In this document: piece after piece, positions 8,491-16,007 of the stretch | Layout: each line of letters begins with the position of its first letter | How positions within the stretch are numbered: the first letter of the stretch is position 1 | Assembly: GCA_034180415.1 (NCBI GenBank) | Contig: JAXFOK010000063.1 | Coordinates: forward strand, 1 to 20,161 | DNA length: 20,161 nucleotides | Reading direction: 5' to 3' | DNA from: CAKMMH01 sp927798255 | GTDB lineage: Bacteria; Bdellovibrionota_C; UBA2361; CAKMMH01 | Position numbers and translations under genes: made by a program | The notes under the pieces: generated by a model | Databases searched by the model: none | What the model was told of the DNA's origin: nothing | Seen by the model: the letters and a program-made list of their open reading frames with translations, nothing else

Positions 8491-8519
8491 TTATTATAAA
8501 ACGATTTTTTTTATCGCAA
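8491..8519 (-). promoter_or_regulatory. Candidate promoter of the DUF234 ATPase
   Basis: On the minus strand TTGCGA (8514-8519) is followed by TAATAA/TATAAT-like hexamers at 8491-8498, with a 15-17 bp spacer depending on register. The spacing to the gene suits a leader of about 65 bases that contains the 8443-8475 dyad. This is a weak call in AT-rich DNA. Confidence 0.3.
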
Positions 8520-8733
8520 CTTATTTTTTAATTATTTTACAGCTAGTAGCTTTTAATTATCTGTTTTTATTATATTAAATCTTCAATTCCCCAAATCCGT
8601 CAAATTTTTTTTGCCATTTTTCCACAAACCCGTCAATTTTTAAGGGATTTACAAGGATTACTTAACAAATTCAAACAGTTAAAAATTTAAGATTACATAA
8701 ATTTACATAAAAACCATTGTTAGCATTCTTGAT
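8520..8733. other. Non-coding stretch with a short 33-bp-spaced repeat
   Basis: No gene is recognised. Two similar words, CAAATCCGTCAAATTTTT (from 8592) and CAAACCCGTCAATTTTT (from 8625), are 33 bp apart. On the minus strand this reads as a short KIDGFVEKW...KFDGFGELK segment ending in TAA, possibly the tail of a lost gene. Confidence 0.4.
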
Positions 8734-8762
8734 TTTTGAGGTCACAAATTGTGACCTCAAAA
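8734..8762. repeat. 29-bp near-perfect palindrome
   Basis: Arms of 14 bp (TTTTGAGGTCACAA and TTGTGACCTCAAAA) surround a single central base. It sits just 3 bp beyond the stop codon of the short ORF at 8766-9059. The T-run is on the 5' side and the A-run on the 3' side whichever strand is read, which is opposite to a rho-independent terminator. The inner GTCACAA/TTGTGAC resembles a protein-binding dyad. Confidence 0.8.
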
Positions 8763-8765
8763 TTA

Positions 8766-9059
8766 CTAATTTAATGCTTGAAAATTCTCAAGTCTTTTTA
8801 TATTACCAGCCTTAGTAGTAGTAACTACATGAGTATCTAAATTAATCTGACCAATTACATACTCACCATCTTCATACCTATATGCATCAAACATTACAAT
8901 ATTACTTTCTTGAATATAAATAAAACTATATGGTGAAAATTTACCAGGTTCTAATAATTGTTGTTCCTTATCCGTATCAGTGTTATAAAGTATTAATTGT
9001 TCTTTATTATTGGAATTAAAACCTCGAAAGATTAAGTTTTCGCCAACTCCTATCACCAT
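8766..9059 (-). CDS. Short hypothetical protein, probably the tail of a lost beta-rich protein
   Basis: The frame gives 97 residues from ATG 9059. They are rich in beta-strand patterns: ENLIFRGFN, QLILYNTDTDKEQQLL, NIVMFDAYRYEDGEYVIGQI. The 'LILYNTDTDKEQ' type of strand-turn is common in TolB/propeller-like repeats, so this may be the last blade or two of a larger secreted protein. No signal peptide, membrane segment or good Shine-Dalgarno is present. The frame stays open for only about nine codons above the ATG before a TAA. A 29-bp palindrome follows directly. It is probably a truncated remnant and not a complete gene; no function can be given. Confidence 0.4.
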   Translation of the reverse strand: MVIGVGENLIFRGFNSNNKEQLILYNTDTDKEQQLLEPGKFSPYSFIYIQESNIVMFDAYRYEDGEYVIGQINLDTHVVTTTKAGNIKRLENFQALN

Positions 9060-9257
9060 AATGAATAAAATTTCATAATTATCCCTTTAAAAAATTAAAT
9101 CACCAAACAAACATCATAAGCACAAAAGATAGAGAAAAAACTACTATTATTTTTTATGCACTTCATTTAAAGATTTTCTAGATTATATCAGTAAGTTCTA
9201 AATATCAAAATATAAAATTTACCACTTAACTTTTTGTAAATACTTCTTAACTTTTAT

Positions 9258-9465
9258 TTATATAAAGCTTGCCATATATATAGGTATGTATACCATATTC
9301 TCTTCTTCAGTATATTCTCTATTACATATCGCATAACTTTTTAAAATTCTTTTTTTGTATTTTTCATAAAATTTATCAAGTGATGAATGTGTTTTATAAC
9401 TTGATGATTTAAGGATACGCTGATTGATTTTAGAACATATTTCTTATTAGCAATTATATCTTAAT
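9258..9465 (-). pseudogene. Remnant of an AAA+ ATPase C-terminus (repeat copy 2)
   Basis: This is the second copy of the scrap at 4609-4816, with the same stop codon at the left end and the same abrupt right end (9465). The two differences I see are G for A in 'ATATCGCATAAC' and A for G in 'GATGAATG'. Such high identity between non-coding scraps implies a recent duplication or gene conversion. Here its upstream side is joined to an unrelated scrap (9461-9574). Confidence 0.6.
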
Positions 9466-9574
9466 AGTTATTTGCATATGCGCATATTGTCTTTAAAATA
9501 CTAGAAAGCTGACTAGATGTTGCCTTATATTCAACATAAGAATTTTCAGATGAAAGATTTTCTAAAATTAATCT
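9461..9574 (-). pseudogene. Scrap of an AlbA_2 / Schlafen-like (COG2865) N-terminal domain
   Basis: One minus-strand frame reads LENLSSENSYVEYKATSSQL and then SSILKTICAYANNY before hitting TAA inside the neighbouring repeat. This matches the start of AlbA_2-domain proteins, where 'E-x-x-x-x-E-(Y/F)-K' is followed by a helix ending in 'I-(S/C)-A-(F/Y)-A-N'. The glycine-rich turn expected next is replaced by the ATPase scrap. No start codon is visible. The call rests on this short pattern. Confidence 0.45.
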
Positions 9575-9893
9575 TTATAATAAATTTAAAATTTTAAATC
9601 TTGAATCCCTAGATTTTTATATCAAACCATAGGTTTTATCGACCAATCCCTAGATTTTTCTCCTCAAACCCTAGATATTTTATTCCAATCCCTAGATTTT
9701 GACAATAAATTATAAATTTATATACAAAAGAGCAATAACGAATTTATTTTACTAAAGATTTCTTTTTATGATTTTATTTTTATTTTTAACAGACAATAAA
9801 TTACAATAAAAACAAACTGTTATTAAGAATTAACTAAAGATTCTTCCTCCATAACTCATAAAAAAGATAAGTTACCTAAGGAAAAATCATCAA
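9575..9893. other. Non-coding AT-rich stretch holding the 21-bp repeat array
   Basis: Apart from the tandem repeat at 9604-9700 I see no gene. The part at 9711-9893 is very AT-rich with stops in all frames. It separates the AlbA_2 scrap from the end of the RCC1 surface-protein pseudogene. Confidence 0.5.
9604..9700. repeat. Degenerate 21-bp tandem repeat (five units, 42-bp higher order)
   Basis: Units start at 9604, 9624, 9645, 9666 and 9687. Units 1, 3 and 5 share AATCCCTAGATTTT; units 2 and 4 share a variant of AAACCCTAGATTTT. The alternation gives a 42-bp super-repeat. A 21-bp period equals seven codons. One minus frame reads as heptads such as NLGIGIK-YLGFEEK-NLGIGR-stop-NLWFDIK, suggesting a decayed heptad-repeat coding segment. 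Confidence 0.75.
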
Positions 9894-11108
9894 TTATTCA
9901 ATTACAACTGGTACATCAATAGTTTTTGTTATAGCCTTATAATTTTCATTACCTTTAGCTGTAACTTTTATTTTTACTGTATAAGTTCCTTGTGTTAATC
10001 CTTTACCAATTTTTAAAGAACCTTCATTTTTTCTACTTTAAATTTTTATATCCTTTAGCCTTTATAGGTAAGTCACATTTCCTATACCTTTTTAATTATT
10101 GTTATTACTTTTTTTCCTGTTGCAAAGGCATCTTGTTTTTTAACTTTCTTCTATTTTGCAGTAACTGTCTTTGGAGCTACTTCTAATGAATTAGTTTCTT
10201 TTACAATTTTCCACTTAATTCTTTTTGCATCTTTTATACAATCTGTCCAAGTGCAATCTTTTGAAAGTTTTGTAATAGCTGTGTAGTTTCAGACCGCTTT
10301 TCATTTGTTTTTAGTTAAAGTATAACCAACTCCAGGCTCTACGCCTACTTGCTGCTTTCCATTAAATTCTAATGTTTTTCCTTCAGGGACTAAAATAGGA
10401 AGTTTAACTTGAGTTTAGGGATATATATGTGGTGTGTATTAATTTGAAGTATATCCTAGACCATTCTCTCCTTGTCCGTTAGTCCCCCAACAATAAAGCG
10501 AGCCATCTAAAGTTATTACAAGTGAAATGATAGCCACCTGTTAATACACCTAAAACAGGACCTATATGTGTTGCTTGAGGAGTATATTTCCCTGCATAGC
10601 TAGGTTCACCTATTTCAACCTCACCAGCATCATTATACCAACACATATAAAGTTTATTATCGTTTGTAATAAACGATGTATTATTGCCCCCCTTACTTGC
10701 ATGCCTTACATTAGTTGCAATTCTTATAAATGTTGAAGCCAAAACAACATTATATCCCGAGCAAGCATCACCAAACATATCATCACCTGCATACCAAAGT
10801 GTATCATCTTCAAAAAGAAATATTGAACTTTGATCCCCAGAAGTTACCTGTTTAATAAGAATTCTTCTCGGATGTTCAGGATCTGTTTCACCTAAGAAAA
10901 CCATTTCTTAAGGTGTAGTTATATAGCTAAGATCCCACGACGAATAGTCAAGTCCTAGTTGTCCATCATAGTTGTATCCACACATAAAAACTCTATCATC
11001 TGTTTTTACAATTGCAGTATGCAATCTTCCTGCGTGAACATATTTAACACCACTATCCATAACCTTTACAGGTATTAAGCTGCTGTTTGTTGTCCCATTA
11101 CAAATCAT
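9894..11108 (-). pseudogene. Surface protein with RCC1 repeats and MBG-like/C-terminal adhesion domains, decayed
   Basis: RCC1 repeats form a seven-bladed propeller; in anaerobic bacteria they occur in large secreted or cell-wall proteins. The N-terminal remnant (11108-10908) reads SSLIPVKVMDSGVKYVHAG...HTAIVKTDD and CGYNYDGQLG, a textbook RCC1 unit. A TAA (10908-10910 region) then interrupts. Further RCC1-like units follow to about 10530, where a frameshift occurs; the correct frame continues as TLDGSLYCWGTNGQGENGLG. From about 10420 an MBG-like repeat follows (FNGKQQVGVEPGVGYTLTKN ... AITKLSKDCTWTD ... IKWKI), broken by TGA codons. A final VAPKTVTAK...KGLTQGTYTVKIKVTAKGN segment, with more stops and a frameshift near 10080, ends naturally at TAA 9894-9896. 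The signal peptide and first RCC1 blades are missing: upstream of 11108 there is only AT-rich DNA and then the repeat at 11191. It is clearly non-functional. Confidence 0.88.
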
Positions 11109-11190
11109 GAAATTTATCTTTTATTTAAAGGACATTAAAGAAATAAAATAAAATGAAAATTTAGTAGCTTAGGAATTCTAATAAGAAGAT

Positions 11191-11273
11191 CCGGACTTTT
11201 TAACACTTTTTATCAAATTAGTCCGGTTAATAGTCATTTTTAATGTAAAATCAATAAATTGAAATTACTAAAA
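11191..11273. repeat. Left direct repeat flanking the AAA_14 ATPase gene, with internal dyad
   Basis: About 83 bp starting CCGGACTTTTTAACA match 12582-12664 in the same orientation with only scattered mismatches. Inside it CCGGACT (11191-11197) and AGTCCGG (11220-11226) are inverted arms. The repeat's right end overlaps the ATPase stop codon (11268-11270). Confidence 0.85.
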
Positions 11274-12530
11274 CATCTCTTTTTTATTCATAAACGAGAT
11301 AATATTTACATGATGTACACCACTTCTTTTTTGAAGGAGTCTATCTAATGTCATCACATATTTTGGATAAGAATCTCTTATTTCTTCAAGTGGTTTATAT
11401 TCTCGTTCTTCTGTTATATTTTTCCCATTTTCATCATAGTTATCATTATCGATATATCTTGCAACTTGGACATAAGAATAATCTTTATCATCATTTCGTA
11501 AAATAAAATCAACTTCTAGTTTTCCAATTCTTCCGACACTAATTTCATAACCTCTACTTTTCGCATAATTATAAACAATATTTTCAAGTACAGGTCCATA
11601 TTCTATTCTGTTATCAGTATTTAATGAAAAATAAAAACTTAAATCTGTTAAATAATATTTTTCTCCACCTCTTAAACTCTTTTTACTTTTTAAATCAAAT
11701 CGTTTGCATTTACTAATAATTTTTGTATTTTCTAAAATTTCTAAATAATTATATACCGTTTCTTTTCTAATATTTGATTTTGTAGCACTTGCAAGATACT
11801 TACAAAGTCCTGTAATAGATGTTGTAGCTCCAAAATTATTAATAATATATGTTTTTATCATTTCAAATAACATCTGATTTTTTATTCTTTTATTTTTTAA
11901 AATGTCTTTTTCAAAAATTTCGTTTATAACGCTTTTAACATATAACCTTTTATCATTAAAAGAGTCTAAATTGATAGCGTAAGGAAAACCTCCTTCTAAG
12001 ATATACTTATCAAATTCATCTTCTAAACTTGGTAATATTTCCTTATTATAGAAATTTTTCATTTCTAAATATTCATCAAATGACAAAGTTTGCATTTCAA
12101 ATTCTATGTAACGTCCTGTAAGTTTTGTTGCAAGTTCACCAGACAAAAGATAGCTATTACTTCCTGTGATAAAAATAGAGTACTCCTTTTCTTCTCTATA
12201 CGCATTTATTAGTTCTTCAAACCCTTTTACATTTTGGATTTCATCAATAAATAAATATTTTAACCCCTTAATCTCTGAACACTTCTCATCAATAATTTTT
12301 TCAAGTTGATTTGGATTTTTTATATCTATATACTGTTTTTTATCTAAGTGAATAAAAATTATATTGTTTTCATTTACGCCTTTTTCTCTAAGTTCATCAC
12401 CAATCGTTTCGAGAAGAGAAGATTTTCCGCACCTTCTAACACCTGTAACAACTTTTATAATCTCAGTTTCACTATAAAATCCTCTAATTTTTTTTAAAAA
12501 AAGCTCTCTTTTGTATAATTTCTTTTGCAT
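11268..12530 (-). CDS. AAA_14/DUF4143 AAA+ ATPase, intact
   Basis: This is a complete 420-residue member of the AAA_14/DUF4143 family, ATPases of unknown substrate that occur in many copies in some anaerobes. Walker A is GVRRCGKS (residues 30-37) and Walker B is YLFIDE (92-97) followed by IQN. A sensor-like IFITGSNS lies near 120, and TGRYIEFEMQTLSFDEY is the conserved family signature after it. DUF4143 follows, with a winged-helix part (ETVYNYLEILENTKIISKCK) and a nuclease-fold core (LENIVYNYAKSRGYEISVG, then KLEVDFIL). The start at 12530 has AGGGGAG about 12 bases upstream, a little far. The C-terminus differs from the scraps at 4609 and 9258. The gene is framed by direct repeats (11191 and 12582) and stands between two decayed genes, as a self-contained unit would. 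The N-terminal 100 residues closely resemble the broken ATPase fused to cimA at 17781-18080. Confidence 0.93.
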   Translation of the reverse strand: MQKKLYKRELFLKKIRGFYSETEIIKVVTGVRRCGKSSLLETIGDELREKGVNENNIIFIHLDKKQYIDIKNPNQLEKIIDEKCSEIKGLKYLFIDEIQNVKGFEELINAYREEKEYSIFITGSNSYLLSGELATKLTGRYIEFEMQTLSFDEYLEMKNFYNKEILPSLEDEFDKYILEGGFPYAINLDSFNDKRLYVKSVINEIFEKDILKNKRIKNQMLFEMIKTYIINNFGATTSITGLCKYLASATKSNIRKETVYNYLEILENTKIISKCKRFDLKSKKSLRGGEKYYLTDLSFYFSLNTDNRIEYGPVLENIVYNYAKSRGYEISVGRIGKLEVDFILRNDDKDYSYVQVARYIDNDNYDENGKNITEEREYKPLEEIRDSYPKYVMTLDRLLQKRSGVHHVNIISFMNKKEMF

Positions 12531-12565
12531 TTTATCTATAATCTCCCCTCATTAACTTTATTTTT

Positions 12566-12594
12566 ATCATACCACAACCAACCGGACTTTTTAA
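12566..12594 (-). promoter_or_regulatory. Candidate promoter of the AAA_14 ATPase, overlapping the repeat dyad
   Basis: On the minus strand TTAAAA (12589-12594) and TATGAT (12566-12571) are 17 bp apart, and TGG precedes the -10 as an extended -10. One arm of the dyad (12580-12588) fills the spacer, so a protein binding the dyad would cover the promoter. Confidence 0.4.
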
Positions 12595-12664
12595 CATTTT
12601 TTATCAAATTAGTCCGGTTAGTAACAATTTTTCAAATAAAATCAATATATTAAAAATCTTAAAA
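12580..12664. repeat. Right direct repeat flanking the AAA_14 ATPase gene, with 9-bp dyad
   Basis: This matches 11191-11273 in direct orientation. Its dyad is longer and perfect: AACCGGACT (12580-12588) and AGTCCGGTT (12611-12619) with a 22-base loop. The loop sequence is also conserved between the two copies, so the whole element and not just the arms was duplicated. Confidence 0.85.
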
Positions 12665-12906
12665 TTTGAGTAATTTTATGAATTTTTATACATTTTTTAA
12701 TATTTAAAATGAAAATTATAAATTTTTCTACGTAAAACTATCCCGCTTTATATTCAGAAAGTGATAAGTTTTCTGCTTGTATGTTACAAAAATTTTAATG
12801 CAATTTGTTTTTTTAGAATATAACTAGCTGATTTTATTAATAATCGTTAAGAATTAAATATTTTTATAAGTTTTTATGTAAGTTATAAAATTTATTTCCA
12901 ATTTCT

Positions 12907-13065
12907 TTACATAAACTTAATCACATTTTCCTTTGTATTAATATAACACTTTCCCCCAATTGGAATTGTAAAAAGTGGGTCAGAGTGTCCAAAATCTAAG
13001 TTATAAATAATAGGAATATTTAAAGAAGAAAACACTCTATCATAAATAAACGTTTCGGGGTCATC
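12907..13065 (-). pseudogene. C-terminal scrap of an LD-carboxypeptidase (peptidase family S66)
   Basis: Fifty-two codons end naturally at TAA (12907-12909). They read NIPIIYNLDFGHSDPLFTIP and then IGGKCYINTKENVIKF. In LdcA-type S66 peptidases, which trim murein tetrapeptides, the segment 'P-x-x-x-x-x-x-F-G-H-x-x-P...P-x-G' carries the catalytic His near the C-terminus. The catalytic Ser and Glu lie in the missing part. Upstream of 13065 the frame meets a TAA and then AT-rich DNA leading to the 900-residue gene, so an event there removed about 250 residues. It is non-functional. Confidence 0.78.
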
Positions 13066-13113
13066 TTAATTACACAATAATATATAATATAAATTATATA
13101 TTAAATAAACTTA

Positions 13114-15816
13114 TTATTTGAATTCAACCTTTAACATATCAATATTAAAACCATACTTATCTGTCGTGTTTATATAACAAACATTATCTCTTAAATATAA
13201 ACTTTTTAGTTTATTATGTTTTTTATAAAAACTTAAACGTAACGCGTACTCCTGTTTAATTGCATCATATGTATTATTAATCCTACACAAATGTCCCACC
13301 TTATCTCGCGTAACGATATATAATAAATTTTCTGATAAATTTGAGACACATTTTATTTTTTTATCTAATTTCTCTACTAAAACAACATCTTCTTTTAAAA
13401 TATCTTCCTTTAATGGTAAGTTATATATTTCCCCTGTATTAAAGAACATTAAAAATCTTTTATTATTTAATGGAATTATTTTTTTAACATGTCCCTTAGC
13501 TTCTATAGGTAAATTTGATATTTGTCCTACAAACCTAAACTGCTCACCAGCTTCAGATTTATAAACCACTAATGATTTGCTCGGGAAATATAAATAAATT
13601 ACACTTTGCCCAAATCTATTTAAATACCCAGTCATACACTCTGGTATGATATCAAAATTTAATTCCTGCACTTTAAAACAATTAACACTATCTTTATCTT
13701 TTTTTAAAATTTTTATCCCTTCATTATGCATCACTATAAGTTTATTTTTTAAAATCATTATATCCCTTACACTTGCACAAGAAAGTTTATATTTTAATTC
13801 TGGTATATATAATGGTTTGTTTTTATCACGACGCCAAAAAGTAATTAAGCCTAACTCAGAACCTGTTATATATAAATTATCAAGTGGAAGCGGAACAACT
13901 GTTGATAAGCCTCCATAAGTAGGAACCTCTTTCTCTTTAAAAATATTAGTAGCTACGCTAATATTACAGTTCAAACTTTTATGTGTTCTTATAAAATCAT
14001 GTGATGCCTCAAATGGCTGATCATATATATTTAAAATTGAATTTCTTTCATATTTAAACGCTTCTCTATTAAACGGTTTGGTCATTTTTTCATACTGTTT
14101 AGCTAAATCTTCACGTTGTTCTTTAGTATTTTTAGTATCATGATACTGCTTAGCTATTCCTTCATATTCTCTCGCTAATTCTTCATTTTGCTTAGCTAAT
14201 GTGTTTTCACGTTCACTAAAGTGTTCTTCTCGATTTTTAATCAACTCTTTATATTGTTCTTTAGTGATGACACCAAAGTAATACTTTAGTAATGGTATAT
14301 CTTTTTCCTTAAAAACAAATCGCTTTCCAGTGCCGATACCGTTTGAACGTTTACCAATCACTATGCTCTGTGTGGTATTATCAGGTAATAATAATCTACA
14401 TTTAACATCAACTTTAGTTGGTTGTGAAAATTTTTCATATATCTTGGCAATTTCTCTTGATTTTGCTCGTGCTTCGCGTGTAGTCATATTGAACATCTTC
14501 ACAAACGTAGAAGCATTAATAGGAATTTCATCTTGAGAGATTTTAATTTTTCTTCCGATGGTTAATTTACGTTTTTTACAAATTTCTTGTTTTATAAAAT
14601 CTAGTAAATTATCTTTATCATTTTTTGAAATGGCTATTAGCTTCTTAAAAGAATTGTTGTGTCTATAAAAGAAAGTTATTCTTTTACCTTCTTTTAGCTC
14701 AATAGTAACCTGTTCGTTATTCTTTAAACGTTCTTTTATTAAGTTTTTTAATAAGCGCACAATATAATCATTAATTTCTATTTGTTCATCATTAAAATCT
14801 CTTAATCTTTCATAAGTTATCTGAATTTCATTTTTTAAATTAAGTTTAGGAAACCCCGTTATTAAATTATTAAATTTATCAACACAATTTCTATCAAGAG
14901 TGTAAATCAATTCATCATTTGTCGCTCGCCTTATACATACTGTAAAATTTTCAACACATCTATTATATTGCAAACTAATATTAAATGTTGTCTTAAGAGG
15001 ATTTTTTTTCCTTTCAATTTCTAGTTGTCTTAAAAATACTTTTTTTATAGTTTTATACTTCTCGTATTTACTAGGTATTTGCCTCCTATATAACGAATCT
15101 AATCCACCTAAAGTGATCTCGCCTCTCTTACAGACAGATAAGGTAACGGGAGAAAACCCGAAATATTCATTAATTTTTGGAATACTCCCCTTTTCTAAAG
15201 CATAACAAATCATACCATTAAATGACCTACAGTATGCCATTAACTTTAGGTCTGGTTTTTGGCTCTTAGTGGTTATTGTCACTAAAATTTTATCATGAGA
15301 TATTCTTTCTCCACTAACACATGCGTCATAAATAATTTTACAAACTCGTTCAGCTTTTTTTCGTGACGGATTTAAGAAATGTCGCATATATTCTCTAAGC
15401 ACCGGAACTTCTTTATCTAAGCAAAGTGGTGCTTGAGGCAATATCATCCTGTTATTTGGCATATTTTCATATAAGAAAGTATTAAAATGTTCTACATCAT
15501 CTTTTAGTATACTAAAACACCAATGTCTATTTCTTAATTTATAATATATTGGAAAACTCTTACCATTTTTAAGAACAATAACACCACAAGAGTCTTTTTT
15601 TGAATCTAAAGGTAGTACATTGTTCTCTCTGGTATATGTATACAATAACTTAATTATAACATTAAAGTTGCGATACCCCGCTTCTTTTAAATTCTTATTA
15701 GTTATAATTATCTCAGATTGTTGAAAAACACTAGGTAGACTCCCCTCACGTTGATTAGAATCGCACCTATCGCTATTTAAATGTTTTATGCTATTATCCT
15801 CATACTCTTGCGTCAT
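13114..15816 (-). CDS. Unrecognised 900-residue protein: five ~95-residue repeats, charged coil, propeller-like C-terminus
   Basis: I do not recognise a family. Three parts can be seen. Residues about 33-515 hold five divergent repeats (about 35-120, 124-222, 230-325, 328-412, 422-515). Each has a helical start, a strand pair around a 'V/I-T-I...L-x-x-G-K' turn, and a closing 'I-x-K-x-D-(I/V/x)-x-x-(L/F)-x-x-F' helix; compare FSILKDDVEHFNTFL, LIAISKNDKDNLLDFI and RFVFKEKDIPLLKYYFG. Residues about 520-585 are highly charged with a repeated 'LAKQ(N/Y)E' motif (AKQNEELAREYEGIAKQY, then EDLAKQYEKM), probably a coiled coil. Residues about 635-900 are strand-rich with turns such as LYITGSELGLITFWRRD and LLYIVTRDKVGHLCRI, resembling a beta-propeller. 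There is no signal peptide or membrane segment, so it is probably cytoplasmic. ATG 15816 has only a weak GAG upstream. A collapsed paralogue lies just upstream (16008-16380), so the family was once tandem. Confidence 0.85.
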   Translation of the reverse strand: MTQEYEDNSIKHLNSDRCDSNQREGSLPSVFQQSEIIITNKNLKEAGYRNFNVIIKLLYTYTRENNVLPLDSKKDSCGVIVLKNGKSFPIYYKLRNRHWCFSILKDDVEHFNTFLYENMPNNRMILPQAPLCLDKEVPVLREYMRHFLNPSRKKAERVCKIIYDACVSGERISHDKILVTITTKSQKPDLKLMAYCRSFNGMICYALEKGSIPKINEYFGFSPVTLSVCKRGEITLGGLDSLYRRQIPSKYEKYKTIKKVFLRQLEIERKKNPLKTTFNISLQYNRCVENFTVCIRRATNDELIYTLDRNCVDKFNNLITGFPKLNLKNEIQITYERLRDFNDEQIEINDYIVRLLKNLIKERLKNNEQVTIELKEGKRITFFYRHNNSFKKLIAISKNDKDNLLDFIKQEICKKRKLTIGRKIKISQDEIPINASTFVKMFNMTTREARAKSREIAKIYEKFSQPTKVDVKCRLLLPDNTTQSIVIGKRSNGIGTGKRFVFKEKDIPLLKYYFGVITKEQYKELIKNREEHFSERENTLAKQNEELAREYEGIAKQYHDTKNTKEQREDLAKQYEKMTKPFNREAFKYERNSILNIYDQPFEASHDFIRTHKSLNCNISVATNIFKEKEVPTYGGLSTVVPLPLDNLYITGSELGLITFWRRDKNKPLYIPELKYKLSCASVRDIMILKNKLIVMHNEGIKILKKDKDSVNCFKVQELNFDIIPECMTGYLNRFGQSVIYLYFPSKSLVVYKSEAGEQFRFVGQISNLPIEAKGHVKKIIPLNNKRFLMFFNTGEIYNLPLKEDILKEDVVLVEKLDKKIKCVSNLSENLLYIVTRDKVGHLCRINNTYDAIKQEYALRLSFYKKHNKLKSLYLRDNVCYINTTDKYGFNIDMLKVEFK

Positions 15817-15850
15817 AACTTACTACTCTTAATATAAAAAAAGCTATAAT

Positions 15851-15879
15851 ACATTATTATTAATTAAAAAGTTAATCAA
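15851..15879 (-). promoter_or_regulatory. Candidate promoter of the 900-residue protein gene
   Basis: On the minus strand TTGATT (15874-15879) and TAATGT (15851-15856) are 17 bp apart, about 35 bases before the start codon. The -10 is poor. It is listed because it is the best candidate in the gap before 15816. Confidence 0.3.
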
Positions 15880-16007
15880 AATAAAAAAGCTTCATTTTTT
15901 GTTTTCTATTTAGTACATTTTTCTTTAAGAGCGTAACACCCTGATATTCTTAAATATACATAAAAGTATTTGGCTTTATAAGCAAAAAATCTCTCTAATA
16001 AATCTAA

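Noticed and set aside
8734..8762. Rho-independent terminator
   Set aside because: There is no T-run after the hairpin on either strand; the flanks are TTTT before and AAAA after.
9604..9700. CRISPR-like array
   Set aside because: Repeat words of about 14 bp recur every 21 bp, leaving only 6-7 bp between them. There are no true spacers and no cas genes.
9992..10186. Plus-strand frame of 64 codons rich in Phe, Leu and Cys, resembling a membrane peptide
   Set aside because: It is the complement of the decayed C-terminal domain of the RCC1 surface protein, which can be read on the minus strand through its lesions.
12665..12906. Possible gene remnant (minus-strand AENLSLSEYKAG)
   Set aside because: The match is too short and is broken by stops; no family could be named.
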